Shown: positions 22,401-36,753, numbered from the stretch's first letter. The stretch is 64,000 bases of DNA from Dromiciops gliroides (GCF_019393635.1 NC_057862.1:701037825-701101824), one strand, 5' to 3'. The notes: a model not told the origin generated them from the sequence alone. A program made the numbers and translations.

Positions 22401-25400
22401 AGACCCTGAGCTGAGTTCTGCTCTCAGTCCTGGAGGTGGCACCTGGCTGCTGTACCTGCCACCCCCCCCACTGCCCTAGTACCCAAGTCCTTAGGACCCA
22501 AGGGAAGACCACAAGTGGCCACTGTACCCCTCCTTCCTTCCCTATACCCTCATGGCTCATTCGTCCCTGCCACGTGGTCTCATCTAGCCCCAAGCCTGGC
22601 TGGCCTGACACCCCCCGGGGCTCAGCGGCCGCTTCTGCACTGGCCAGAAAGTCAGGACCCCCACCTCAAACACATTCCCCAGAAGCAAGTGCAGCTGTCT
22701 CCCAGTGACTCCAATGTGCTATTTGTTGGGTTTTTTTTGTTTGTTTGTTTTGTTTTTTAGTGAGGCAATTGGGGTTAAGTGACTTGCCCAGGGTCACAAA
22801 GCTAGTAAGTGTTAAGTGTTTGAGGACGGATTTGAACTCAAGTCCTCCTGACTCTAGGACCAGTGCTCTGTCCACTGCGCCACCTAGCTGCCCCAATGTG
22901 CTATTTGTGAAGTTCTCCAGTGGCCATTGCTAGAGTCAGAATGGTTATTATGTGCTCATCAATAAGAACAGGGAGCAGAAAACACCAATGGGGACTATGC
23001 CATCTCAGAAGAATAATTATTGTCATCGACGACTCCTCCCCAGCTCCCCCGGCCACCCAGTATGTGCCTCTGTTCCGGGCCTGGCCCCGCAGCAAAGGGG
23101 CTTCTCTAGGGGTCTTCCTTCAGTTCTGTCCCTCCAGAAGCTGTTGACCACCCTTCTCCTGGTCTGCAGGTCTCATGGCACGGGGTCTCCCCGTCCTCCC
23201 CGTCTCTTTTCTTGCATCATCACTGACAGTACGCCCTGCCACCTCCCCCCCCCCCCCCCCCCCGGGCCTTTTTCCCTTCACCTTCTTCGTCACCTTGTCT
23301 GCCTGGCTGGGCTCCAACATGGTCTCTGTGCAGACACAAGCCCTCTCAGAGCTCGCTCTCCTGGCTCACACCCTCCCTGGCTATCCAAACTTCCATCTCC
23401 ACTGAGAGGCCATACCTCCCCATTCCTACCTCTGCATTCTCTCTTGTCCAACTCTCCTAGATCACACAATCGCTTCCCACCAGCCTTTCCCAGGTCCTGC
23501 CAAGCCTCGAGTGCCCTGCTCAAACACCAGCCATGGCTCCCTGTTGCCTCCAGGAGAGCCCGCTTGGGCTGTTTGTGGTCCCCAATGCTAGAATGTACCG
23601 CATGGCTCAGCTCCTCGGGGAGGCCCAACTCCACCGGCAGCATTTTCCTCAAGAGAACCTGGGTGAGCAGGGGAGTTTGCAGGCCCCCAGCCAGCCCCAG
23701 GAGCCCCTCCCTTACCTCGGCGAGGCCTTCACACTGCACGTGAGCCTGTATCCACTCCAGGCGGTCCGAGTTTTCTTTCTCACGAACCCCTTCATTGACC
23801 TGGGAACAAAGTTCTTCAGCACGCTCCAGGGCGAGCTTCAGGGAGGAGTGGTCCGGGTGGCTTTCTGGGGTATTCTCCAGGATCTAGAGATGGGCCCAAA
23901 GGGCATCAACCTTAAGGCAACTCAGGGCTTGCCTCTGTGGCTGCTCTCCTCTCCGCCCCCCAACCCTGCCCTGCCCTCCTCCCCACACCCCAAGGACTTA
24001 CATTCTTGATGAGCAATGGGTAGCGCGTGATCCTCTGCATGGGCTTCAGCAGAAAGCTGGACAGCGGCATGCCTTGGCACCGAGGGTCTCGGGCCAGTCT
24101 CTAGGAGTGGTCACAGAATAAATATGGACGGTGACTAGTTGTGGCAGAGCACCCACAACCTCAGAGCTCCTGCCCGGCCCAACTACCCTCAGGTGTCCTG
24201 GCCACAGTCTGGGTCTCCAGTAGGAAGGAGCTAGAGAAAAAGCCACACTGGTCCAAGGGCAGAAACAGCTTGGACCTGAGACCTCGTTTGTCCACACAGA
24301 GGCTGCAGGCCCCTGGGCTCCATCTTCTCCAGGACACCCAGAGCATCAGCTGCTCCACATGGAGAGTCTTGGGATCCCGCTTCTGAGGGCAGCAGGACCA
24401 TGGAAGGGAAGGGCCCTGGCTCTGGCCGGCTAGCCACACGGGCACGGGCAGGCACAGAACTGGAACCAGTGGGTGCTGAGCAGCATCTTGGCAGTCCTCT
24501 TCCTGGGACCTCATTCTGGTGGATGGCCTGAGGGGATAGGCCAGCCTGTGACCTGCAAACAGGGGCCTAGCTTCTTATCTTAACACAACTTTTCAGATTT
24601 GCTTTGTAACTATTTACATCTGAATTCATTTCAATGAAATATATGTTAAAAACTTCTCTTTGGTGGTGACTAATTTGTGCTTCTTTTGAAGCCTGCTCAA
24701 CTTCTTTGGCTGATTCTCCTCTGTGAGATGAGAGTTGCTGTTGTAGATTTTAAAAAGTTCCTTATTTAGAAATTAATCTTCCTCACAGGATGGATGTGAG
24801 GATTCAATGAGACAACAAATGCCCAGCACTTTACAAATTCCCAAGGACTGTAAATGCTAGTGATGAAGACAATGATGTCATATTTATTATGCATTTCCCT
24901 TACTTTCTTCTTTTGTTGTACAATTTTTTTTTTACTGCAAACACATTTATCTTGTCTGTAATAATTGAATGTATTTGTGGAATGAAAAAAATCACCTCTT
25001 CTCTGTAATAGAAAGAAATTCCTCAGGCTACTTTCTTCTAAGTCTTAAATAGTTTAGAACATGTTTGCCTCCATTATTTAGGTTGGAAGTTCCTAGTTGG
25101 GGGGGGGGGTGGCAATGGACCAGAGAATATACACTAACAATTCTTTAGTGGTGCCTTAATTACCCAATTATGGTACAAGTACATTTTCCCTTTGTGACAA
25201 GAAGCATGTCCATGTTTGAAGCATTGTAGGGTTATTTTGCAGCAATTCAAAACTGTCATGATCAGGTACCCAACAATTCTGCTGCTGGTGCAGTGATTAC
25301 GGCACCCTCTGACCAATTCTGACAAAGTACAACATGTCATCAGACTTTTTGCAAACCATGGCAAGGGTGACATGGGCTTCACATTACAGTGCATATGGTC

Positions 25401-28400
25401 AGAGACATGCACAGGCCCTCTGTGCCAGAGTGGCTCTCCCTCACTCCGATTACCGGGTTCCTGTTCCTCCTTAGCTGCGTGATCATATGACCAAGGGGAG
25501 GAGAAGAGAATCCGCATTTGCACAGTACTGACTCTAGGCACTGAGCTAAATGCAAACCACCACGGGAGGTGGGGGATGTGATGATCCCTTTTTATAGTGA
25601 AGGAAACTGAGGCCGACTGAGATGAAGCGGCTTGCCATGGTCACACAGGCAGGAAGTGTTTGAAGTCGGATTTGAATTCAGGTCTTGCTGACTCCAGGAC
25701 CAGGGTTCTAGGCAGCCACCTAGCTGCCTTTGATCATAGGTATATGTTTATTCATTGTTTATATACCTTGAATACCAAATCATTATAAGAGAAATTTGAT
25801 ACAAATATTTTTTTTCCTATTCAACCACTTCCATTTTTACCCTCGGTGTTCTTTTGTCTGTGCAGTTTTTCAGTTTCATGTAATTCATTTTCTATTTTAT
25901 CTTCTGTAATTGCTTCTATCCCTTGTTTAGTTAAGAATCTCTTCTAACTATGCACAAAGAGCTATGGGACTGTGCATACCCTTTGACCCAGTGGTACCAC
26001 TATTAGGTCTGTATCCCAAAGAGATCATAGAAAAGGGAAAAAGACCCACATGTACAAAAATATTTATAGCAGCTCTCTTGGTGGCGGCAAAGAATTGGAA
26101 ACTGAGGGGCTGCCCATCAATTGGTGAATGGCTGAACAAGTAGTGGTATATGAATGTAATGGAATACTATTGTGCTGTAAGAAACTATGAGCAGGAGGAG
26201 TTCAGAGAAACCTGGCAGGACTTACATGAACTGATGCTGACTGAGAGGAGCAGAGCCAGGAGAACATTGTACACAGTAGCAGCAACATTGTGTGATGAAC
26301 AATGGGGATAGTACTTGGTGCTGCTCAGCAGTGCAATGATCCAAAACAGTCTCAAAGAACTCATGATAGAAAATGTTCTCCACATCTGGAGAAAAGAACT
26401 GTGGATTCTGAATGCGCACTGAACCATACTGTTTCTACTTTTGGGCTGTTTTTTTTTTCTTCTTTTTTGAGGTTTTTCCCTTGTGCTCTGATTCTTCTTT
26501 CACAATATGACTAATGCAGAAATATGCTTAATGTGATTGTACATATATAAGCTATATCCGATTGCTTTCTGTCTTGGGGAGGGAGGGTGGGAGAAAAGTT
26601 TGGAACTAAAAATCCTATGAAAACAAATGTTGAAAACTATCCTTACATGTAATTGGAAAATAATAAAATACTTTTATAAAAAAAAAATCTCTTGGGGCAG
26701 CTAGGTGGCAAAGTAGATAAAGCACTGGCCCTGGATTCAGGAGTACCTGAGTTCAAATCCAGCCTATGACACTTGACACTTACAAGCTGTGTGACCCTGG
26801 GCAAGTCACTTAACCCCCATTGCCCTGCCAAAAAAAAAAAATCTCTCTCCTACACACAGCTGTGAAATGTTAAGGATTAAAATCTGTTTCTTCTATTTTT
26901 ATGATATTGTCAAGAAAAATATTATGCATATTTAATATTAAGGTTATGTACCCATGTAGAGTTATTATGGGATATGGTGAAAATTTTTAGTTTAAGCCTG
27001 ATTTCTCCCAGACTGTTTCCCAGTTTTCCCAGCAGTTTTTATCAATAGAGAATTCTCTCCTAAATCATTTTTTTTCAGTTAATAGAACACTGGGTCATTG
27101 AGTTCCATCGTTTCTAATGTACTCTTGTCTAATCTGTTCCACTGGTCTCTCTTCCTATTTTTTACCCAACACTGGATGGTCTCGGTGACTGTTGCTTTAT
27201 AATGCGGTTTGAAGTTTGGAAGTGCTTTCCCCTCCTTCGTCATTATTTCTTTCATTATTTCCCTTGCAATTATTTGATCTTTGTTTTCTCAAATGAATTT
27301 TGTTATGATTTTATTGAGTTCTGCTGTACAGCTCGACTGCCCGAGATCTATCCTGCATTCTGTATTTATTTGGAACAGTGTCTTTACTCTGTTGTTATTA
27401 CAGAAATGTTATTGACTTTGGCCTGTGGATTCCGTAGCCTGTGACTTTGTTGAAGCTATTTATTATCTCAATTAGTGTCTGATCTCAAGGTCTCTTTGAA
27501 TTGGAACCCAAAGTTGTCTGTCCTCCCCCTCTCGTGGGGTTCCCTGTAAAGTGGCTGAGCCACAAATAACAACTGTCAGGCACTGCGGCCCAGAGCACAG
27601 ATCCCTTGCAGACACTGGATGGCGAATGACCGAGTCCTTCCTGGGCTGCCCTCCCTTCACCTCCGCCACAAAACAGTGTGGCCGACTATGCAGGTAAATC
27701 TGACAGGGGGCGAGTCTTTGAGATAGCTCATGACTTCCCTTTCTACAGGTTCACTAAGTGCCCCTCTAAGAAGACTGTCTAAAATGTTGCTAGTTGTCCA
27801 AGCCTGGCCTCTGAACTAGAGCTTAAGGGCTCCCTTCCCTTAACTCTGCCTTTCTCCTCCTGTCCTCAGTCACCCTCCGAGGATCACTGGCAGGGGCTCA
27901 GCCATCAGGCTCGCCCATTCTTTCTGTTCCCAAGAATGCCAGGACTGGAGCTCACCAAAGGCAGCAGGTGGTTTTCAGTCTCCTTGTGTCGGATTATCTG
28001 CCATTTGGGTTTGATCCCTCTGGGTGAGGCCCTCTCTCGAAGCAATGAGTCTTCCTAGTCCTCCTGAGATCCCCCTCCTCTCCCCAAGGAGAGCCTCTTG
28101 CTGAGGGCCCTGGATCACTGGATTCACTATGTCCTTCCCTCCTCAGTGACCATGCCCAGACACACCTGGTGGGGGGGGGGTTGGAAGGAGGAAGCTCAAG
28201 GAGCGTGGTTGGTCCCTGTAGGGAGCAGAGCCCCAGCGCCTCTCCATGCGGTTTGTCCTGACCGTGTGTTCTCAGACGGCTCATCCTCCTGGTGCTCTCC
28301 ATCTTGGCTGGTCACTTTCATAGAAGTCTTTCCTACCCCTTTTCTTCGGTCACACTCCTGAGCCTCCTTCTCTATATCACAGGCCTCCATGCTAGCAGGT

Positions 28401-31400
28401 CCTGGCCCAGGCCACAGGTCCCCTGTGACCACAGATATTTCTTCTATTTGCCTTTTCTGGTCTCTTTGGATGGATTCCCCTACACATTCCTTTGTTCCTC
28501 TCTTAATAGCTAATCATAATAACGGTGACTTAGAGAGTCATTGGAGGTTTGCAAGGTGCTGTTCTTATTGTTTAAGGAAACTTAAACAGAGGTGGGGAAC
28601 CTTGTCCAGGGTCACACAGCTGGTGTCTAAGGCTGGATTTGAACTCAGGTCTTCCAGCACCCTATCCATTGCAGTATAGATAATTTTTTGTTTTTATAGT
28701 TTGACAGTCATGAGCCCTGGTGAAGAAGCATAGGGTCTTCCCTTGGTTGGTGTCCTGTAGTCCCTCTACTTGGCTGCCTGACCTCATCCCACTTTCTTCT
28801 GAGCATCATGGGGTGCCAATATTCTGTGTCACTTGTCTCATCTTCCAAACCTGTTGGGCCTTTTCAATTTTGGGACTGAAGAGAGCCCTGCGTCAGGGGT
28901 CAGAGCTTTGGCGGAGGGGGGGGGGGGAAGAGGTAAGCCTTCCAGCCCTGATCCTCCTGGACTTGGCTTCTTCCCACTGATAATCTGGGCCTGGGTTTGT
29001 TGGGTGTGTTTTGGAGAGGCCAAAGGAGGCCGTCTATGGGTGGTCTCTGCAGGGTCTCATGACATTCACTGAGCCCTGGCTCACTGCCTGCCCCAGGGCA
29101 GATGCTCAGCTGAGAGGAGGGACAAGCCTGGGACTGTGGCGGGAGTGGCAGGGGGGGAAGGACAAGAGCCCAGTGTGGGTGGGGCTGGCCCTTGGGCATG
29201 GACCCAGGGGGAGTGTTACCTTCAGGAACTCTTTGAACTCTGCATCCTCGTCAGTTTTCTGCTGCAGCAGGGCCGCCCCGTTCAGTTGGCAGCTGCAGAA
29301 GCGGATATAGGCCTGCATGTGGGACAGCTCGGCTGCCACGATGTCCCCTACCATCTGCACGGGCATCTTCTCACCTCCTGTCTTCTTCCGCACACGCAGA
29401 GCCCTGCGGGAGAGCCTGGCCATTGACTCACCATCTGGCTAACCCCCAGGACACGCTGGGGGCACACCAGGGCATTCTGGGGTCTGCTCCCCCCTTCCCA
29501 GCTTGGCCTTGCTGTCATGGCTACAGAAAATGTGTGCACACACACATGTGCACTCGCACAATCATGTATGCAGACACCTGTGTACACACTAGCAACTCAG
29601 AAGTACACCATGCACATGCACTACCAACTCACATAAGTATGTACATACACACACCTGCACATGCAGAGCACACACACATAATCACATGGCACACACATGT
29701 GTACACACCATACACACAAGCAGTTACACACATGCACCTGTACACTCACACAGAGCACATACACTCCTATGCTCACATGGTATACATGCATGCACAACTC
29801 ACTCATGCGCACAATCACACACTCACATGTGCACATACACACGTACTCATATACACCGTTCATACATGTTATGTGTGATCACACACATAAACACACATGT
29901 ACCCATATACTCACAGTGCAATACACACATATGCTCATATGTGCACTCACCCGTATGCACACAATGTACTTGTATACTCACACAGTGCACTCACCCATAT
30001 ACAGTTGTACACATGTGTGCACACACACTCATATACTCACATAGTGCCCATATACGCATATGCTCACATGGTGCACATGCACACACACACAAGACACACA
30101 CATGCATGTGCTCACACAGTACACATGGGTGCACACTCACCCATACACACAAACACATGCACACACAGAAATGTAGAACTGTGCACTCACTCACATACAT
30201 ACATACACACTCTAGCACTTGTGGAGACCCTAGCAATGAAGGCTGCATGTGAGGGAAGGGTCTCAGGTATTCCAAAGGGCAAAGGGGGCTCCAAGCCTGA
30301 ACAAGAATCAGTCCCCCAAGGGTTAGCTGCCCAACAGGAAGACCTGCAATGGGGGTGGGGAGCAGCCTGTGCCACACTGGAGGGATCACCTCAGTCTGCC
30401 CTCTGGGGCCAAGTAGGACAAGGTGAATCTCTCCCATCTTACCTGACTTGGAGGCTACACACATAGGTAAGGCCTGGGGCCTTCTTAGTGTCCACAGTAT
30501 GGTGGCTGTGGTCTGACCGAAGCACAGCCTCTCCTAATGACCAGCGTTCTTGGCTGACCCACACCCACGTGCACTGATTAGACACCAACTGTGTGCCAGG
30601 CTCTGGCTTTGAGGAGCTCACCTGTGTACGCATATGACAGACGAAGTAAACAGGATCTCACCAACAGCGCGAAGAAGGGCTGGGACTGGCCAGGGAAGCC
30701 AGGAGAGAGGGCACCCCAGGCATGGGGTACAGCCAGGGGAAATGCCCAGAGGTAGAGCAGAGGGCGTCAGGTGACAGAAAGGGAAGAGGAGACAGGGCAA
30801 AAGCAAACAGGGGATTTTGTATTTGATCTAAGGGGTAAAGGGACCACCCAAATACAATGACCAGATTTGGGGGGTGGGGGTGGAAGATGCTCAAGGCTTC
30901 ACATTTCTACTTATTATTCAGGTGGGCTTTGAGTCAGGAAGATCCAGGTTCAAATCCAGCCAGAGACACTTCTTACTTCACCTCTGTCTGTGTCAGTGCC
31001 ATTTGAAAAATGGGTCTCCTGTAACAGCACCGACCGCCCACCCTCCCATGAGAGAGGTGCAGTGTGCCTGGCATGCAGCAGGTGCTTAGTAAATGCTTAT
31101 CCCGTCCCACTCTGCCCTGCCCCTTGCTGGTCACTCAGAAGGACTTCCTCTCTGGACCCTGGGGCATTCAGGCTATTTCTTCCCCATCCATTCTCCCCAG
31201 GTTCTGAGTAAAGTGAACCTGGACAAACCCCCAGGAAGAACGAGAAGAGAGGAGCCCATCGCGGGAAGGAATAAGCGTGGCGACTCTGGGACAGCGAAGA
31301 AAAGGACAAGGGCCTCACTCTATGGCGGCTGTTCCACTTGGCTCCGGGGAGGGGGGCCATATTGGTCAAGCTTGGGGGATGTCTCTCACACACTTACACA

Positions 31401-31673
31401 CTCATACACCTCACACACATCTCACACATGCACGCACACACAAGCACAATCTCACACACATCTCAGTCGTACACACCTCACACATGCACACATCACACAC
31501 CCCCCTCACACATATGCACACACCTCACACATGCACACACACACAAGCACAATCTCTCACACACATTTCAGTCATACACACCTCACACATGCACATATCA
31601 CACACACCCCTCACACATATGCAGACACACACCTCACACATGCACACACCTTACACTCACATGAATGCACACA

Positions 31674-31708
<35 letters not shown>

Positions 31709-34700
31709 GATGAGTCATCCCCTGACTTTGCAGCCACTCTCCAGTGTTTTCAACCCCCACGCCCCCAGCTCAGGTGCACATGACACCTACAGGTGTCTTT
31801 GCAGACTTGACCTCTGGTCCTGCTGTCTGGGGATACCCTGGGCGGGGGGGGGGGGGGGGCGGGGCCTACCCTGGGTCCTCAGATCTCTGGGGGTATGGCT
31901 GCTGGAGACCCTTAGAAGGCAGTGGGAGCAGGGCTGGGGATCCTCTGAGAAAAGTGGGGGGTGAAGGACCCTCAGAGGGCAGGGGGGCTGGGAACCCTCA
32001 GAGGGCAGTGGGAGCAGGGCTGGGGACCCTCAGAGGGCAGGGGGGCTAGGGCTGGGGGACCCTCTGAGAAAAGTGGGGGGGTGAAGGACCCTCAGGGGGC
32101 AGGGGGGCTGGGGGACTAGGTCCACTCACTTGAGGAGCTTTGTGTTGGACATAATGATCTCCTTCCAGTTCACAAAGATCAAGGCCATTTCTCCTTCGCT
32201 CAGACGGCCTGACTCGGCCATTCGCTTCTGGAATACCTAAACTCCCCAACAGCGAGAAGCCCGTTGGCCCGAGCAGGCTCTGGCTGGCATCTTGGAGCCT
32301 GCCCTGACTCTGGCCCTGGACACAGAACCTCAGATGGCCGGGGGAACAGAGATGGAGTGGTCAGAGGGACATAGGCCCAAGGTCCTCAGGCACAGAGAAG
32401 GAAGCCCAGCATCACCCAGGCAGGATTTGAACCTAGGTCTTCTGGATACCACGTCAAGGCTAGTGCTGCTTTCCTAAACTACAGAGAGAGGTGCACCTCT
32501 GGACCAGCCAGCCAGGGCAGGACCACACACAAGCATGTGTGAAGCACTTACTGTGTGCCAGGCCAAACATTCTTCCATGGGATTCTCCCATGGGACCCTG
32601 CCTGGGAGAGATGGGATGCTGCTCCCCCCATGTTACAGGGACAGCGAGCAGCAGGAGTGATGACCGAGTGGTGACGCAGGGGCACGGGAGGACATTCTCC
32701 AAGAAGGCAGACAGGGAAGCTCCTGTCTGGAGTGACTGCTCTCCTTGAGAACGAGGTGCCCAATGGAGGCCACCATGTGGGGCTTCAAGGCGGGAGAGGG
32801 TCTGAAGCGGCAAAGGGGAAACGTGGCCCTTGGTCAAGAGGCTGGAGAGCAGAAACAGAACGCCCCACAGAGGAGCAGCCGGCAGGGGAGCATGGCGGGG
32901 AGCGCCCGCCTGTGGGCCCTGAAGGCCAAGGATGCTCCCAGGCCAGGTCCCAGCTCCCAGGGCACACGCCTTTGCAATGGGGAGGGCTGGCTGAGGCAAG
33001 GCCTGGGATTTCTGCGACAGGCATTAAGGGAGAGAGAGGGCCCAGCCTGAGGAGGCTCGGAGAAGGCTCATGGGACCAGTTTGACACAAGGCTTCAGATT
33101 TGTTGGGGTGGAGAAGCAGAAACCTGCCTGCACACACACGTGTGTAGAGAGAGCTCTGTCTATGTCTGTACCTTTGTCTAGAGAATAAGCACAATGGGAG
33201 GGAACACGCCCAGGAGTTCTGGGAGACAACCAAGGCCCATTTTCCACGGCCAACGTGGAGGCCACAAGTGAGAGGAACAAGGGATTCTTGAGGAAGGGGA
33301 TGGGGGTGGGGTGGCACCCTCATGGGAGGGAATCTAGGGCCCCATAGAGCTTCCTTCAAGGCCACCTGCCGGCTCCCAGCTCCCGGCACTGGAAATGACT
33401 CTGGTCTCCCTTTGCTTTGATGAGTTTGGCCTCTATGCAAATGTTCCTCGTGGAGGAAAACTCTCCGAGGCTGCCTGGCACACAGTAGGCTGTCAGGAGG
33501 GAGGCAGCAGGGCGGGCTTGCAGAATACTCCGGATCACTCTCGGGTACAAAATGCCAGCTTCCCGGGTGCTGGACGGGACTAGAGTGGAGGTGGTCAGTG
33601 CTGGCGACCCAGAGAGCCAGCCCACCATCAGGCCACTGAAATGAGTCACAGCAAGAGCGTGACAAGGACTCTCGACTGACAGGTCCAGCGTCGGGGGCAG
33701 AGCCGGCCAAAGGCCGAGGATGAGCACCTCCTCTGACGGGCTGTCTTGGGGAAGAGGGTCAGGCTGGGCCAGGACTAGGGAGGGGGGCAGCTGGCCTAGC
33801 CCCCGGGAGGGCGCTTTCCAAGCAGCACACAAGGCCATTTCTCTTCAGCTAGGGCTCCACGCCCTTCCATTCCCCTCTAGCTCTGAGGTCCTCTGGGGGC
33901 TCCCGTCCATGGGTCAGGCTCCCCACCAGCTGCTATTCAATGCTCAGGACACCCTGCCCTCGATGACTTCTCTTCTAACTGGAGAGATGCATCCATAAAG
34001 AGGTATATGCAAGAGCCTCCTATAAAGCCCTGGCACACAGTAGGTGCTATATAAATGCTTGTTCCCATCCAGCCCCAAGGTGAGGCTTGGTCTGAGTCTC
34101 AAAGATGGTTGGGGATGTCAGAAGAAAAGGGAGCGAGCAGTCCGGGCATTGGGATGGTCAGTGTGAGGGACTAGAGATGGGCCAGGAGCGGGGTGGGCAG
34201 ACACTCAGAAGGGAGGTCTGTGGAGCCCTGAATGCCAAGGAGAAGAGGCTGGCATCCTTCTCAGCACATGCAGCCCAGCCCTGCCCAGACCACGTGGAAG
34301 GGCGTAGGGTGGAGGCGACCCAGTCTTGCCACAACCCCGCCAGCTCTCATGTGCTGGAGCTCCCTTCGGCCGCCCCATTCTAATTTCCCTTCGTCACCTG
34401 CAGGTTAACATGGAGCCCAAGGGCTTTACTCAGTGGAGGAGGGGCCTGGCCAGAACTCAGACTCAGAGAAGTCACTGGAGAGGGAGGGACCCCCCCAGCC
34501 CCCAGCAGCTATTACAAGGCTCCAGGCCTGCTTGGGGTGGGCGTAGGGCCAGAAGAGGAGAGGGTGGGATCATAGCCTGGAGCCCACGGTGCCACAGAGG
34601 TCACCAGCAGTAATAATAGCAGTGACGACACTGGGTCAGACACCGTGCCAAACGCTCTACGGGGATCATCTCCCTGTCAGGGAGGGGCGGTTCTTATTCC

Positions 34701-36684
34701 CATTTTACACCTCAGGAAACAGAGGCAGGCAGCGGTGAAGTGACTTGCCCAGGGTCACACGACTAGTGAGCGTCTGCACCCGGGTTGAACGGGCTTCTCC
34801 TTTTGCCAGGGACAGAACTGAGGCCAAGGGGTGAAGGGGCAGCCAGCGCCAGGTGAGGGGAGACGTGAGAGCAGGCTCTCTGAGCCCAGAGCGGCTGCCC
34901 TGGCACTGGCTGCCCTAGCCGGGGTCAGCCTCCATTTTTCTCTGTTCTTCGCTTCTTGCTGTCCTTGCTCCTTACACGTCACTTGGGTGCCCTGATGAGG
35001 TGGAGGTGCCAGTCTCATGTTTGTGCTCTCGCTCCCTCCGTGGTCCTTCCTGTACCATGCAGGCTGGTGTGTCTGGCTGGGGCTGGGCTGGAATAGTGGG
35101 CCCCAAGGCAGCAGCAGGAGCCTGTGCTCAGCCTCTCTTTCATTAGTCTCCCTTTTCTGCCCCTTTTATCTCCCTCTGCCCACCTTCTTTGATGAGATAG
35201 TGAGATGACGGGTAGAAGCTCTGGGGCCAGGACCCTCAGCACAGGGTGGGGGTGGGGTGTCTGTGACCCATGCCTTAGGAGAGAGGCAGGCCAGATCTGT
35301 CAGAGCAGAGGAGGAAGAGAAGCTGGCCCAGAAGGTAAGCTCTCTGAGGGCAGGGCCTTCTTACTCACTTTGACTTTAAGCCCCTGAATGCTGCTTGCCT
35401 GCCTGACCAGGCTGTCAGGGTGGCCCCCCCAGACCCCTGAGTGCCCCTCCGCCTGCTTTCACCAACCCGGCCCACCTTCCCTGCTGCACAGGCGGCAGGA
35501 CCTCACCTCAGTGACCAGCTGCAGGTCGTCCATGTACCTCTCCTCAGTCCGGATCAGCTCATGAATGTAGCCCTGCCTCTTCCTCTCCATTGGGGCCATG
35601 GTGTCCAGGCTCTGGAGATCAGAACACCCTGAACAAAGGACACACACACACAGTCAGGTCCAGCATCAGCGTACTCAGCAGCTGAGCCGGCCCGGCCACT
35701 CCCAGACCATCCTGGTGAGGAAAGGTGGAGGGCAGAGGGGCATGCCCCCCCTCGGCTTTTCTCTGAAAGGCTGTAAGTCCCCCACATCTCTGCTGGCCCT
35801 CCCTATCTGGAGGCTCACTGGCACCACCTGGTTCTAATCTCCCCTTGGCTGAGCTGATACAATCTCCACCTAGACTGACATCCTGGCCTCACCCAATGAC
35901 CACTGCTATTAGCTGATGTACGGCTGGCAGAATCACTTTGGGAAGGCACGGATCTCACTGACCACAGCAGTCCTCTGGCAAGAACTCTGCGGCAGTTTTC
36001 TGCTGTGGCCAGGCGAAAACAAAATGTCCGGGCCTAGCAATGGGAACCGTAGCCACCTACACCCCCACCCTGCTCTACACATCACTTCCCTTCATGCCCA
36101 TGTGCCAGCCAGACTGGCCTGCTGGACAACCATGCCTTGAACTCGCTGCCATGTTCTCTCTCTCTCAAATGACTTTGTGTAGACCCAGTTGCTGCACCCG
36201 CTCAATAAAATGCCCAAGATACAAAGAACAGCAAGCCATCCCTGCTCTCCAAGAGCTCACAGTCTTAGGGGGAAGATGCCATGTGAACATCCTTATCCAA
36301 ACAAGACTGAAAGACCAGCAGGCACTCGTATTGGGGGAGGGGGCAAAAAAGGCTTCCTGAAGGAGCTGGCATTGTCGTTGGGAGCCTTAAAAACAAGCCA
36401 GGGAGCTCAGTAGTTGGAGAGGAGGAGGGAGGGCATTCCAGGCCTGGGGATGGCCAGAGAAAATGCCCAGAGCCTGGAGGACTGTCTTATTCACGGGACA
36501 GCCAGGAGGCTGGGGTCACTGGATCCAAGAGTATATGATAGGGGAACATAAGGGGTAAGAAGCCTGGGAAGGTATGAGGGGGGCAGGTTATGAGAAAGGA
36601 GATAAAGATAGATACACACAGAGAAAGAGATAAAGACAGACAGGTGGGGAAAGGGGGAAGGAGGGAGGGAAAGACAGACAGAAG

Positions 36685-36753
<69 letters not shown>

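Larger units (their letters stand above)
21791..23715 (-). other. ITSN2 intron between DH and PH exons
   Basis: Holds a diverged tandem repeat (21835-22110), a SINE (22727-22894) and a C tract of about 17 (23247-23263). Confidence 0.6.
24101..29219 (-). other. ITSN2 intron with nested retrotransposons
   Basis: 5.1 kb, AT-rich from 24570 to 27500. Contains an old MIR (25585-25735), a minus-strand L1 split by a plus-strand L1 3' end and a SINE (25760-27320), a further MIR (28505-28680), and two G tracts (25098-25108, 28917-28928). Confidence 0.65.
29404..32129 (-). other. ITSN2 intron between DH exons, CA-rich
   Basis: Two CA-rich arrays (29525-30215 and 31381-31706), an old repeat (30555-30880), a MIR (30915-31110) and a G-rich minisatellite (31838-32115). 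No other gene recognised. Confidence 0.7.
32237..35506 (-). other. ITSN2 intron between DH exons 1 and 2
   Basis: Holds an old MIR piece (32385-32470), dispersed repeat fragments (about 32500-33060 and 34020-34280) and a MIR (34615-34800). Nothing else recognised. Confidence 0.55.

Noticed and set aside
29423..30466. Thr/His-rich open frames of 115-189 codons
   Set aside because: Products of the CA-rich array in the ITSN2 intron.
31277..31783. Array with regular spacing that could recall CRISPR or a coding repeat
   Set aside because: Eukaryotic CA satellite with a duplicated 104-bp segment; no short palindromic repeats or unique spacers.
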